From assembly GCA_023653785.1 (NCBI GenBank), contig JAMKCH010044282.1:124001-188000 (forward strand): DNA of 64,000 nt, in the 5' to 3' direction. Source of the stretch: Ophioderma brevispina (lineage: Eukaryota; Echinodermata; Ophiuroidea; Amphilepidida; Ophiodermatidae). Under the pieces are notes generated by a model. It did no database searches and had not been told where the DNA came from. It was given only the letters and a program-made list of their open reading frames with translations. Every line of letters starts with the position of its first letter. The first letter of the stretch is position 1. Position numbers and translations under genes: made by a program. Shown here piece after piece: positions 1 to 11,799 of the stretch.

Positions 1-59
1 ATCTCCACGAATCATCACAGAAATTGCTCTGTTTTTGCCTTAGTAGAGGTGGCTAATTA

Positions 60-1120
60 CCAATTTCCTGGCATACCCTTCGGGCCTGCGACCCGGCCAC
101 GTACATTCCCAAGGGTCGTGAAGGTGTAGCGGAGTTCCTCCTCAGGCGAAGGGGCAGGACAATCTTCGTTCTACCTAACGACTGGCTACTGGTGCGCCAT
201 CCCGCAGAGGCTCAATCCTTTTAATTGAGAGGCTAGACCTGATAAGGTCCTCGTTGTTCCGCGCCGTCAACCCTCGAACAGCATCTCGCCCTCCCAGAGG
301 CCCACTTTCTGGGAGCGATATTTGGACTGGTCTGTCGGTAAAGGTGATGCCCTCCGCAGAGATGTTGCCTCGTCGTGGCGTGTACCCGAGCAATCTTGGA
401 GAGCGGGTCGGTCCCAGCCAGCCTTCGGCTCTGGGACGCCTGGCCAGCTCAGCGGATGGTTTCCCTACTAGCAGATTACTCATGAGGGGATCCAATCCAC
501 ATGCTCAGATACTTCCGATCCTGGTACGACCCAATGTCCCTCCAGATTCCAGTGCCCCCCTGAAGCTGGCCCCCCGACTTAGTTGGTGGAAGCATCCACA
601 CAACGTGGAGGGGGGAGCCCCCTCAGGGAATTAACAAAAAAAACCTTCCGTGCGCTGTCAACAGCCGCGTCATAGTCGGGGTGGGAGACCCCCCTAGGGT
701 CCTACGAAGGGTCGGGCCGTTGGTCGCCCATGGCCGGCTGGCCATCATATCAATGTGCTCGATCTGGGGTGCGGGCCAATCTTCCGGCACTGTACACTGG
801 GTGGTCGCGCCTTACCAGGGGAAAGGGCCAGGCGGCATCAAGGTGAGTGGGGCGTCAGTGGAATGGCGCCTCCCGCCGGCATATCTGCCTGTCAAGTTTT
901 CAGAGGCCAATAGCGTCCCCACTTGGACCTACTCAACTTCGTCGCCGTGAAATCACGTCACCAGCTCCCCGTCGTACTAACTCATTAGTTAAGCTCCATA
1001 GCCGTGGTCTCGATGCAATGGTGGGTGGATTGGTCGGGGATCATTGCTTACGCATTTCCCCCATTGCGATGATACCGGAGTCCTCGAGAAGGTAGCTCGG
1101 TCCTACAATTGCCTGGTTGT
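60..1120 (+). pseudogene. DIRS-type reverse transcriptase (C-terminal half) and RNase H region, broken
   Basis: Near 75-130 the translation gives a motif resembling FGLRPATRTF, the RT region before the catalytic box. At about 170-195 a frameshifted YL-x-DWLLV follows, which corresponds to the YLDDWL catalytic motif of DIRS RTs; one base appears to be missing inside it. At about 430-500 LGRLASSADGFPTSRL resembles the LARLLGLLASS...VPLGRL thumb segment of DIRS elements. A WW-containing segment at about 580 and a YAFPP motif near 1045-1065 match the region after RNase H in that family. Multiple stops and frameshifts are present. The family assignment is by remembered motif order, not by a search. 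Confidence 0.7.
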
Positions 1121-1379
1121 TGGTGCCCCCCATGTGGCCGGCTCAGCTGTGGTTTTCACGGCTTCCTGAGCTTGCTAGTGGGGGACCCATCTTTGCTCCC
1201 TCAAGCGCGGGGATCTGATCGCGGTCCTCCAGCCGACAGCGTCCGTCCCAGATCTAACCATCCGCGCTCTTCGACCTGATTGTCTGGCACATTCCCCCCT
1301 TCCCCCCCCCGCCCACAATACACTCAGGCGGGACTTTCTGAACAGCTGCCGCGCTCGCTGCTCAGGCAAGGCAGGAGTT

Positions 1380-2320
1380 CAACTAACAAATCTTGCGATT
1401 CTCGACTCCGCCAGTTCTATAGATGGTGCGCCATTCGAGAGATCGATCAGCTGTCTGCGTCTGTAGGCAGATCGGGGATTTCCCACCGAAATTTTTTCCA
1501 CAGGGGTTGGGCTCCCAAACAGTCAGGTGCTAACCGCACCGCGAGGGGGGCGCTCCATCGGGGGCTTCAGAGACGGCATCGTCGTCCTGAACAAGCCCGA
1601 TCCTCACGAATCTGCTAAGGCTGTTTTCGGTTCGTCCCCGGTTCGTTTCCACAATCGTTCCGGAGTGGATCTGCTCTGCCGCTAGTGCTCCATTTCTTAG
1701 CGTCCGCTGAATTCGAGCCAAACTGGAAGGGGGCCAGTCCTCCGGATTTATCTGGAAAGATGGCCCGCTTCTCGTGGTCAGTCGCTTCCGGGCTACGGGG
1801 TTCCGAGATACATGCCTTGGCCACATGCTCACTTGCGGACTGCGTGTCCATCCTGTCCCCACGAGCTGAGTTTTTTCTCTCCGCTAAGAATCCTACCCTT
1901 TATTTCACACTCACACCACGCCCGGTGTGTCTTCTCTTCTCCCGACCTTTCCGTGGCTGCAGGACGGTCGGAGAAATCCTGGTGCCCGGTTAGGGGCTCT
2001 AAAATGGTACCTCGTACCGAAGGGCTCCGGAAGACAACACAGCTGTTCATACCCACCCCCATCCTAGGGTCCGGCATCGAATGACACAGTTTAGCCGTTG
2101 TTCCCAACCTCACCATCCGAAGCGACAACAAACATCACGATCGGATTGGTCGGCTCTTGGCTAGTCCCAATGATGTACGTGATCACGCCTCCTCCTGGGC
2201 ATTTTTCAAAGGCTCCTCAATCCATGATATCCTGATACTATAGGTTTGGAGTCCCAACCCAACGTTTCAGAGAGTTATACTTCGAGACGTTCTGGTGCGA
2301 GAGGGTAATTTTCTACTCTG
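1380..2320 (+). pseudogene. Tyrosine recombinase of a DIRS-type element, broken
   Basis: The N-terminal core-binding part begins with RLRQFYRWCAIREIDQLSAS (near 1405-1465), matching the xLRxFxxWCxxxxxDPxxAS pattern of DIRS recombinases. The catalytic domain contains ASGLRGSEIHAL near 1785-1825, which holds the first catalytic arginine (usual form SGRRRSELHAL). Near 2170-2225 a segment NDVRDHASSWAFFKGSS corresponds to the HDVRK.AASLAF box; the usual His reads Asn here. The tail TFQRVILRDV near 2260-2290 corresponds to the region of the nucleophilic tyrosine, but the Tyr is not in frame. Frameshifts lie near 1470, 1610 and 1860. No intact protein can be made. Confidence 0.75.
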
Positions 2321-2470
2321 CAGCACTGTTTGTCAGTAGTTAGACGTGAGCGCAATCAAGAGCTCTGGGTGAGTCTCTCGGTGCGGGACGGGGACATGCT
2401 AGCGCTGGTGACTACCTCCCCGTACCTCTTCTTCTTCCAACCGCCTGAACTACCAGTGGATACGTGAGCA

Positions 2471-2886
2471 AAAGTAAGGTCGCGGAGGGTGACTATCGGA
2501 GAGCGCATGTATTTTTTCCTTTTCCCCCATCCCTCTCAGAATTGAGAGGGGGATACACTACGATCGATACCTACCCTCCGCGAACTACGACCCTCCGCGA
2601 CCTTACGACCCTCCCACAATGTTTTTTTTTTCCACCCACAAGAAGATCTCTGGAAGGTTGTGTTGTACACAATTTTGAGAAAACAATTTGGATAAGGACG
2701 ACTAACCGCGCATGGGCGGTGAGTTGCCGCCCGAAAAATAGTCCGCGCTATCGGCGGACTATTTTCGCTCCGAAATGTAATGTGTTAGAGGTTTCTGGTC
2801 CGGGCCCCAATGATACATTTGTGCAAAGTAAGGTCGCGGAGGGTAGGTATCGCTCGCTAGTGTATCCCTCTCAGAAGTGAGAGGGA
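2471..2886. repeat. Inverted-repeat terminus of the DIRS-like element
   Basis: The block AAGGTCGCGGAGGGT occurs forward near 2477 and again near 2830, and in reverse complement twice at 2577-2605. The arm at about 2531-2605 (CCCTCTCAGAATTGAGAGGG, then a run ending in the ACCCTCCGCGACC blocks) pairs with 2826-2886 read backwards, leaving a loop of about 220 bases. Inside the loop 2735-2765 is a near-perfect hairpin with 12-base arms (AAAATAGTCCGC) and a 7-base loop. DIRS elements typically end in inverted repeats with internal complementary copies, so this is probably the 3' terminal structure of the preceding element. Confidence 0.65.
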
Positions 2887-4137
2887 AAGCCGTTGGATAA
2901 AGCTTCCCTTTATGACTATCCAAGATAACCGCATTCCTTCTGATGTCTGTCTCTAAAAGAAGATGTCGGAAATCCATCCCTTATCAGTTGATGAGAAGTA
3001 TTTTAGATTATCTGAAATCTATAATGTCACGCATCACCTTCCAAGAGTTATGGCCAAAACATAGTCATGAGAGACATTCTACTATTTGCACCTCATCCTA
3101 TCGTTTCTGTCCATAGCTTCTTCCAAAGGTTTACATTAGATCCTGGAAAGATTACGTGGTACCCCGTCAGAGCCATTAGGACACTTCCAACACCGGTTCT
3201 GGCTTGTTACGAAAATCTGGTTCCTTCGTTTTTTTCTACCGTCCTATTTTCTACAACAAACTCACAAACCTTCCAGCAAGCAAATTTTTACACGCTGGGT
3301 CCCGTCTCTCATCTCTGACGCTTTGAAGTGAAAGCCTCATCACTGGACAGTAACATCGCCATTAACCTGCATGTCATGGAATTAGAATCAGCAACCTTCC
3401 GGGCTTTTTCACTAGGAAGTACACGTTAGTGACATTAGGGAAGCAGCAGGATGGAGAGCGCCAACAACGTTCTAAAACGTTTCATGAAAGACGTCCTTAC
3501 AAGTTATCAAAACGTGATCAAGACCATCCTGTCAAACCAAGAAGGATGCTAAGCATCATACCATTAGGCTCATAAGGTGATGAATGCCGGTATATTTATT
3601 AGTTTCGGACAGAATGTGCTATGATTCTGATATTCATTGGTATACGTTACCATGTGGGTTGTGAACATGTCTTTACATTGGGGCAAATTATTTTCAGCTT
3701 CCATAAAAATTTCAAATGTTAATGGCGAGAAACCCTGCATCAACTGAGACTACTGGCTTTCCACTTCCTCCACCTAGTGACCATTGGGCAGTCTGCACTA
3801 GTTGGGCTATTTCGTAATGTCTGAAACACAATGAAATTAGAATATACTCCCAAAAACTTTGAGAGTATCTAATTCATGTACTTACGAAGGTTTCCAGCTA
3901 GCACCCTCACCAGGCCCTTCCCCGCAATTGGAGCCTTTGGGAAGTACAAATGACAAGGAATTAATGGGTTCCTCCGTGATGGCTCATCGATGCAGACGTG
4001 GGACTACTGGGCAATGGGAGCATCAAAATTGTTAAATGTGGCATTAAGGGTTCTCAATGACTTTTTTTTAACACAAAAAATTCACTATTTGGATCATTCT
4101 TAAGTAAAATGTCACCTTAATATTATTAGTTATCCCT
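2887..4137. other. Stretch without recognisable gene
   Basis: AT-rich sequence with stops in all frames. No repeat family, RNA gene or coding similarity was recognised. The open frame near 3067-3318 shows no domain and no splice context. Confidence 0.5.
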
Positions 4138-4253
4138 GTTTGTTCACGCAAACAGAAAAATATCTATGGTTTGTTTCCATATCACATGAGGCGATAGCCG
4201 AATGTGATATGGGAAACACACCATAGATATTTTCCGTATGTGCTGAAACAAAC
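4138..4253. repeat. Small foldback (MITE-like) element
   Basis: Two arms of about 50 bases are inverted copies: 4138-4187 (GTTTGTTCACGCAAACAG, then the run through ATATCTATGG and CCATATCACAT) and 4202-4253 (ATGTGATATGG, then CCATAGATATTTTCC, then AAACAAAC). The loop is about 14 bases. No open frame is present. The superfamily is not determined. Confidence 0.6.
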
Positions 4254-5899
4254 ATGGGGTACGAATTTATCAGTTAGTAGACATTTGAAGTGGGTAAGCC
4301 TATAAAGTTTGATTAAATTTTATTAAATCTGGATTAGCCAGCTAAACACTACAATCAATTACAGAATCCGAAAGGCTTAAGCGCAGAACTGGTGAGTAGG
4401 CCACACCCTAGTCTAGACTATAGGGCTAGGCCTGTTTTCCAACTGAGCCTAACAATGGACAAATCAACGTGGACTAACTGCACAGGAACAAACAATAACT
4501 CAGTCATCATTTTCCTGATACATACAATTTTCCCCAATTCCCAACAAGACAGTCCGAGACCAGATGTCATTGCCAACAGTGATTCAGTAGTAAGTCACTA
4601 TGCCTATGCAGTGCACAGAGTCAGTGACACCCGTGAGAGTTGAATTCTGCAGGGTAGCATGGCAACTGTATCACGGAAAACCACTAACTTAGCTACCCGT
4701 CTTTGAATGACATCACAAAGGTCACTAGCTCCTCCAAAACACCAGTGGACTTTAACAATGTTTTTGTACAAAGATGATAAGGGGGGGAAAAAAAAAATTT
4801 GGGGTTCAAGTAGAAATATTTGGGATTGGGATTGCCAGCAGCAGTGCCATTGTGTTGAATCAAAAAGGCCATCTTGGATTGTGCACTTCAGATGGTGGGG
4901 GCGGAACAGCCTCTTCCACAGATTCACAAGATCATTACATCTAGGGCCTATAATTGGAATGCAATGTAAGTAGGGGGACTTGATACTTGGTGAAGCATTA
5001 GTCATACTGGCTCATATCCAGTGAGTATGAAAAATTACTCTGGTAATAGGGAAAAATATAATTGGACATTAACCAATCAGCATTCACCAATTCATGTCTA
5101 CTAAATGATAAAGATAATCTCAGTTTGTTTTGGTGGATATAATTTTATTTAGAGATTTTGTAAAAGTTAATCTGATGTATAGGAAAACTTTATTGGCAAC
5201 ATAATTGTACGTGCTGTTGTCTGTGTGCCAACTTTGCTATATACACTTTTTGGTTAAAAATGTCTAGCTTTTGAGTGCGTGGTAGACAGGTTTATTCTTG
5301 GTACAAGGCCTGATTCAAAAAGAAGTTTACTGTACTACTACTCATTTTTTAGGTCGTCCGATGCAATCAGAAAGACCTTATGTCAGCATATTTGTGTGTT
5401 TGTCTGTGTGTGTGTGTGTGTGTGTCTACACAGGGCCGATGCAATATTTGGGAGGGCTGCGGTGCGGATTTAGAAATTTTTTTTCGAAAAAGTGGACTAT
5501 TTCATAAAGTGGACACTAAAACCACTAATGGTATGGTCCTTTTTTTGGACTTTTTGAACATTTCATCCCAAGAAAGTGGACCTTCTTGCCTTGTCAAAAT
5601 TTCTCTTCTCTAAATTTGGACCTTTTTAATAAAAAAATCAGCAAAAAAAAGTGACTTTTAAAAAACCCCTTTTGTGGAATTTGGGGGGTGCGAGGCGACC
5701 GCACCCTCCCCCCCCCCCCCCCCTGCGTATGTGCCTGTTCATACACCCTGTGGTTTGGTTGAACTTTTTTGTGGGGCCTCCAGCTAATAAGGACCCACTT
5801 AGGCATCCGTTATCGTGTGGTACATTGAGTGATTTGTCACTAAATTATTTTTTTTTTAAATTTTGAACATTAAATATGTGGAGAAAAGTTGAATTCAAT
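4254..5899. other. Non-genic stretch with low-complexity tracts
   Basis: No gene is recognised. A short poly(G)/poly(A) boundary lies near 4780-4800. A segment near 5350-5400 (TTAGGTCGTCCGATGCAATCAG, then CTTATGTCAGCATAT) matches a second copy near 31115-31160 and leads into a (GT)n tract at about 5403-5426. A poly(C) tract lies at 5708-5723. Short open frames here arise from the GT and C tracts. Confidence 0.5.
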
Positions 5900-6057
5900 T
5901 GGAACCAAACTTCTGTCTGTCATAGGTGCACCTTGGGATCCTCATATGTTGATGAGGTCAAAGGTCTGTGCCAAGGTCAAAGTTCATGAGCAGCCCACAG
6001 CTTATATTCTTTGAATATAGAGCGCGAAAGGCCGAGAACCGCAAATTCTAGTTCAAC
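5900..6057. repeat. Dispersed repeat, copy A
   Basis: Contains AATTGGAACCAA, CATAGGTGCAC, GAGGTCAAAGGTC, GAGCAGCCC, CTTATATTCTTTGA and GCCGAGAACCGC in that order. The same blocks in the same order recur at 47290-47458, so this is an interspersed family. Copy A ends ...AACCGCAAATTCTAG. The family is unknown; a Helitron-like 3' end (CTRR) is possible but unproven. Confidence 0.55.
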
Positions 6058-6479
6058 TTACTATACGTTATTAGTCAGTGATGGATCAAGTTTAATACTG
6101 GTGTGCTTATACCAGGGTGTCCAAAAAAAGGAACCCTCAAAGTGCCCTCTATTTCCACGAGGAAGAAAAAGTAACCATAAACATTAATACACATCTGAAG
6201 CATTTCATTAGGTTTCCTACACCGAAAAGATCTTTCCAATAGGATGCATATTGACCGAGTTATGGCCGATTGAAAATTTGTACCACTTTTTCATTTTATC
6301 CACGGATCGTTACTCTTTCAGTTGTCTTTAGACAATACACATTCTCTAAGCTCATTTGTTTGTTCATGATTTCTTTTGTTTTTGCGACAAAGGTCAGTTC
6401 TGATATTGAAAAGTTTAATTTCAATTATTAGAAATTCCAAGATCTTGCCTCATTCTTCTTTACTGCGCTGCTCTTCCCC

Positions 6480-6655
6480 CTACTTGGGGAAGTTGGCCGT
6501 CTGTAACACGGATGCAGGCTTGCGTTCTTTTTTCCATATCCATAATCGACTTCTAATCATTCTTGTCCGTCGGATACTTGCAAAGGCAGTGGTTATTCTC
6601 TTGCGATTAAGATCTCCCGATTTGACTCTGCTAGACTTCGCCCTAGAGGAAACAT
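6480..6655 (-). pseudogene. Mariner-type transposase remnant, left half, inverted copy
   Basis: The minus strand gives NRKRITTAFASIRRTRMIRS followed by WIWKKERKPASV. This is the same segment as ITAAFESIRRTRLIRS in the right half of the palindrome, in opposite orientation. It confirms that the element is two head-to-head copies and not one gene. Confidence 0.55.
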
Positions 6656-6890
6656 AAAGCAGGAACCACCAGCTAACTTGCCAGAACTTCGCAATAGAAT
6701 AACCGCTGCCTTTGAAAGCATCCGACGGACAAGATTGATTAGAAGTCAATTATTGAAATGGAAAAGAGAGCGCAAGCCTGCATCCGTCGTCATGGTCTTA
6801 GAGGCAGCAAAGTGGGGATGGGGTGGTCGCAGAGCAGCGCAGTAAAGAAGAATGAGGCAAGAGCTTAGAATTTCTAGTAATTGAAACTAA
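6600..6890 (+). pseudogene. Mariner-type transposase C-terminal remnant, right half
   Basis: From about 6607 the frame gives LRSPDLTLLDFALEE, matching the RSPDLxPLDFFLWG motif around the third catalytic acidic residue of mariner-like transposases. It continues with frameshifts to PELRNRITAAFESIRRTRL and ends near the Arg-rich RACIRRHG-type tail. No intact frame exists and the catalytic core upstream is absent. The inverted left half (below) is another copy of the same tail. Confidence 0.6.
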
Positions 6891-7690
6891 CCTTTTCATA
6901 TCAGAACTGGTCTTTGTCGCAAAAACAAAAGAAATCATGAACGAAAGAATGTGCTTGGAGAAGGTGTATTGTATAAAGACAGCTTAGACAGTAACCATGG
7001 ACAGTAACAATCCGTGGATAAAATGAAAATGTGGTACAAATTTTCAATCGGCCATAACTCGGTCAATATGTGTCCTTTTGGAAAGATCTTTTCGGTGTCA
7101 GAAACCTAATGAAATGCACTTTTCAGATGTGTATTAATTTGTTAGGTTTACTCTTTTCTCTTCGTGAAATAGAGGGCGTTTCGAGGGTTTCCTTTTTTTT
7201 GAGACACCCGGTACATTGGGACAAGGGGGGCTTATGCGGGGTAACAGTTGAGGAGTTTTAAGGTCATTCAGGGGTCACTTAGGGTAATTTTTGCTCTAGT
7301 ATACACCTTTTGGTTAACACTTTTCAGCTTAATGTATCTTTTACAATTTAGTCCAGTGATGGATTGAGTGCATACTTGGTATACTTTGCACATTGAAATA
7401 AGGGGTCTTATGGGGGGTAACAGATGAGGAGGTCAAAGGTCATTCAGAAGTCACTTAGGGTCATTAAATTGCTCTAGTAGTATACACTTTTGGTTGGCAC
7501 GTTTTCAACTTAGCATAGCTTTTTAGTGCAGTAATGGATCAAGTTCATACTTGGTATACTTATACATTGAGACAAGGGGTTTTATGTGGGGTAACAGATG
7601 GGAAGGTCAAAGGTCATTCTGGGGTTACTTAGGGCCATTATATTGCTCTTATTCTTTGACCATATAATCGGACGACCTATTTGGGACCGC

Positions 7691-9130
7691 TGTCCCTATT
7701 TTTATTGCAGTTTAGTAAAAACTCTATAATCTATAAGGAATTCCTTGTAAACTAATATGACTTTTTTATGTCATTAAAAAGAGCAGTGTCTGAAAGTCTA
7801 CATTTTAAAAAATTGAATTTGCTGAATGGCCCATTTCATGATTAGGCGCTACTTTTTGAATTTTGTCTTTTCCTTCCTAGCATGTTCAAATTATGGGATC
7901 AGAGTATCATTATTGTGGTTTTTTCCATTCCTCCCTACGGGCTCTACCTCCCATAGCTTAACCAACTTGCTCCTGTCACAAGTTTAGTGAACGGACAATG
8001 TCACATCCACACACTGAATTTTGCGTGCATATCATACTTATACAAGAAAAGCTAATTCCTTAATTTTGATCTTAATATTTACAAAGTGGGACTTATTCTC
8101 CAACAAAAATAGAGGAATAGGGAAAATGTGGGTGTTGAAGAATGGCAGCTTGACAAAATTAACCTTATTTAATTTCCAGTTGACACCAGAAATGGTCATT
8201 TTAGGCATGTTATGATATCACAACACTTACACACATTTTAAAGTGGTTCTTAAAACAAACATCAATTATTTCTTGTTACTAAAAAAATATTGTCAATTGA
8301 TAATTTATGTCCTAAGATTATTGGACTAAAACATTGTTGTTATTGCTCACTCTAATTTTTGTTTACAGCAAAATGGATGCGGAGCACTCATTGTCCATTC
8401 ACTTATTTTGTCACATCCACCATATTTTAAGTGTAGAATTTGGGGTGTAACAAGAATGAAATATTCCACTTGTAACATTAATTTTGAAATACAATTGGAA
8501 GAGCTTTATAATGGTACCCTACACATTAAGGATCATATGATCTTGAAGGGCTGGGCAATCATGTTCATTTGTCCGTTCACTTTTGTGACATTTGTCACAT
8601 CCGTCACATCCAAAACAACTTTCTTTCACTGCTCAAATTTAAATATCATTAGTGTACCCAATTTTAGTTATTTTGTTAGAGCTATTTGGTGTCACTAAAA
8701 TCACAATGAGTTATGTGTCCTATTATGGTCTTTAATTAATGGCCAAGACCACTAAAAATGTGTCCCGTTCACACCCACTTGGTCACATCCGCAAAAAGGA
8801 GTTTTGGATAAAAATGCCTTCTAACTCATCAACTACCTTGTTTTGAATAAATGGCTTTTTTCACATTTATGGGTTATATTTTCTAATGTCCTTAGGTTTG
8901 CTGATGTATTCAGAGACCATTTTCCATTTTAAATTTCATAAACACTTTCTTTTAGCCTTGCTCATCATGAGCTTATGAAACATAATTTAAGGAACAAAGA
9001 AAGCCAGAAAACAGTTTAAATAAACAAGGTGATAGGTTCTTGTCAAAAACTCAGTTGGCTCATAAACATAATTTCTTCAGATTAAACAACACTCATAAAA
9101 TAATGCCATTGTCCCGTCACAATAAAGAAT
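7691..9130. other. Non-genic stretch with recurring motif
   Basis: No gene is recognised. The paired motif GTCC(G/A)TTCAC followed within about 20 bases by GTCACATCC recurs near 8393, 8568 and 8764, with a variant (GTGAACGGACAATGTCACATCC) near 7988. Spacings are roughly 175-195 or twice that, suggesting a very old tandem repeat. A TIR-like segment at about 7826-7864 (GAATGGCCCATTTCATGATT, then AGGCGCTACTTTTTG) has an inverted partner at 15985-16025. Confidence 0.4.
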
Positions 9131-11799
9131 GTCCACATATCCACCCCTAAAACTAACCAATATACTGTAGGGGCGCAGATCTAAATCCGAAGTGTCGCTC
9201 CGTTAAGCAAAACCCAAATTTGGATACATATAGGATTTTTGTGGCTTAAATTATTGTTTAAATATATAAGGTGTCGGAAAAGTTTTTTTACAAGGTTTTG
9301 CATCAGTGGTTTATCTAGTTATGACTTAATTAACATCAAATTTGCATAATTTTTTGTTTGCCTCCATTTTTCTTTTTCCGGGTATAACAGCAATATAAGA
9401 ATGATATGTTTGTTATTTTTTGTGTTTGATTTTTGTAAGGCATTTGAATGGATGTATCTAAACCCATACTTAATTGTGATTCAATGTTTGTTTTTCAGTT
9501 GTGATTTTTGATAATTATGCAAATTTTGATTTTATCACTTGACACTTTTGTTTATGATTCATCGTCACACAAATCCTAATCATTGGAAATCCTGCACTGC
9601 AATATATGCTATAACTAATCTTACACCTGTCACTGCCGTAACAGGATGATTGCCACAAAAGAATGAAGTTCGTTTCAACATATAACTGGCGTGACTTTAA
9701 TTTGGTTGAAAGCCGTTGAAAGTTCGCATCAAAGAATACAACATTGACAATTCACAAGCCTGTGTTCCTTCAATAGCCACGTATGAGCCTCCACATTAAC
9801 CATTGTACATCACAATGCGTACGTGTCAATAGAATGAAGCCTATTGTTGGACGTAGAAAACGCAGCAGCGGTCGCCTCCGGCCTACAACAAGCCTGCAAA
9901 ATCGTTGTGATTATATAATGCACTCTTTGTTGTACGTCTTTAGGATTTGAATGTGCCGCCTTGAATAGAAAACAGGCAACATTAATTCAGCTTTGTTGTT
10001 TTATTATATCATATCAATTAAAGAAGCGGTATGCCGTTCTATACATAATAAATAGAATAATTCATACATTGGTATCCTAGTATTTTGATTTAGTGACTTG
10101 TGAAGAATGCCTACAAAGACTCAGCATTCCCATTATTGGACTTCAAACTGCACTAGTATTGCCTCCAAGCCAGCATTCTGGGAGCAAAAGTACTAAGTTC
10201 GAGTGTGAATAAGGTATTAATACAAAGAAGTTAGGGCAATCACATCCCGGTAAATTATAAAGCTATAAAGTGACAGGAGGAGCTAGGAGATTTTTTTAGG
10301 ATTGAATTTCCTCTCAACCTTGCACGGGATCGGTCGTAGATAACCTACTAGAACGTTTTGAAGTGTATGGACAAACACGACAAAGAAAGGAACTGCAAAC
10401 CTGTTTTGAACTTTCCCCTGCTATCGTAATCGTCCCTATATAACACCATGTCTTTGAATTCTGTCGTGCCGACATTGGTAGCATTCCACTATCAAAAACA
10501 ACCGCAAACCGTGTTCGAAAAAATTGGGGGCGCTTCTTTCTGGAAATGTCCTCATGCCTCTTTAAATCAACAATGCCTCTATGCAGCCTTTTCCTTGCCC
10601 TTAAGAAGTACAGGCACATTTTGCATATAGGGCACCCTAAATTTTGATAAATGTGTTGCTTTTATATGTGTTTTTTTTTCACGCTGAAATGAAAAAAGTC
10701 TAAGCTTTCTGTTGTGTAATTCATCGCATGTTGGTAATAAAACCACTCCGGTGGTTTTATTCAAGGCTTAGGTTTTCACAACTGACTAATCACATCAGAC
10801 TTGTATACATTAGTCTGTAAACCTTCTACTGGTCCATGGCCTTCTTATTAAATGTTAAGGGCTAATTCCTATATACACAAAGCAATAGATTAACGAAGTC
10901 CATATAACGAAAGTCCTTTCGTGGCGGGGTAGACGAAAAGTCGATTTCGTTTGTAAAAAAGTCCTGAAAACATTTTGATATACTAACCTTTCAATATTTC
11001 AGGTTGCTTCTGATTCGACGGGAGGAGTTGATGTGTCGTCAAGAAAGGGGAAGACTTCATGTGTTCTAGTTTATTCCTTTTAAACATATTATTACTGAGA
11101 CAAAATATTATGTACTAAGAAAAAAAATTACGTACATGAATTCAAGCAAACATGCTTCTTAATAATTTTAACTTTGTTAAATACCGTATTAGCGTGATTT
11201 TTAGCAAAATTAGGAAATAAAGATACACATATGAAAATATAAGTTTAATTTTCATTATTGTATGATGATGAAAAGATAACAATTCTTTCACATTCTTACT
11301 CTAATTTAGTCACTAACATAGTAAGCGTCATTGATGATAGCCGTTTAGTAAGAAATAGTATTTAGATATGTGTGTTTAGCCTTGACATAAAAAGGCAAAC
11401 AGAGAGTTGTCAAATTACTAAACACAACGTTTAAAATGATATAGCACACTGTATATAGATGACATTGCTGCTACGTAATTTGAGTTTACTTCATAATTTA
11501 TTACTAGTTACTATTTCATTTTCATCAAGTACAAGCAATTCCGTCTGTGTTTGTGGTAAGAAGCGCAGAATTGACGTTGCTAATGATCAAGTCTAAAGTC
11601 AAAATCGTTTACTAATGCGGAATTTTTATATCCTCACGAGATTTGAAGTTTGTGAAATCCATACGTATAAGCCACTTACATACTGTAGTTTTACGTGATA
11701 ATAGCAAGTACTATTCAGTAAACAATATTACTTTATTTATAACATTTCTATACTAAAACTACATTAACGTGGGACTTTAATGACTGTTCTCCAGGGTCG
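9131..11799. other. AT-rich stretch without recognisable gene
   Basis: No coding similarity or RNA gene is recognised. A perfect short inverted repeat (AATAAAACCAC, TCCG, GTGGTTTTATT) lies at 10736-10761. It lacks the histone 3' stem-loop consensus, so no function is proposed. Confidence 0.45.

Larger units (their letters stand above)
1..2335 (+). mobile_element. Decayed DIRS-type tyrosine-recombinase retrotransposon, 5' part outside the window
   Basis: Read across frames, the stretch gives the end of a reverse transcriptase, then an RNase H-like and linker region, then a tyrosine recombinase. That order (RT, RNase H, YR) is diagnostic of the DIRS/Ngaro order, which integrates by recombinase and not by an integrase. 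All three reading frames are broken by stops and frameshifts, so this copy is dead. The region is clearly more GC-rich than the sequence after position 2900, which fits a fairly recent insertion. The element is followed by an inverted-repeat block (2471-2886) expected of a DIRS-like terminus. The 5' end lies before the window. Confidence 0.8.
6112..7211. mobile_element. Palindromic mariner-like element, inactive, with TA target duplication
   Basis: The left end reads CCAGGGTGTCC and the right end GACACCCGG, its inverted match, and a TA flanks each side (6110-6111 and 7212-7213). The two halves are inverted copies over most of their length: 6112-6300 pairs with 7000-7211 (including the shared GTTATGGCCGATTGAAAATT), and 6340-6600 pairs with 6660-6970. 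Each half carries part of the same decayed transposase in opposite orientation. A copy folded on itself like this is non-autonomous. Mariner/Tc1 elements insert at TA, and the interrupted 177-bp repeat confirms the insertion site. Confidence 0.75.
6062..7690. repeat. 177-bp tandem repeat, about three units, first unit split by a mariner element
   Basis: The unit marker CAGTGATGGAT occurs at about 6074, 7354 and (as CAGTAATGGAT) 7531. The last spacing is 177. The first is 1280, which becomes 178 once the 1100-bp element and one TA are removed. Other shared blocks are GGGGTAACAG, GGTCAAAGGTCATTC, CACTTAGGGTCA and TTGCTCTAGTATACAC. The array ends with GACCTATTTGGGAC and CGCTGTCCCTATTT near 7675-7700. 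Another partial copy of the family lies at 16385-16510. Confidence 0.7.

Noticed and set aside
254..634. 126-codon open frame as an independent gene
   Set aside because: It is one frame of the broken DIRS reverse transcriptase; homologous motifs continue in other frames on both sides.
5380..5613. Cysteine/valine-rich small open frames
   Set aside because: They derive from the (GT)n tract.
10736..10761. Histone-type 3' stem-loop or terminator
   Set aside because: The perfect stem lacks the histone stem-loop consensus and has no histone gene nearby.
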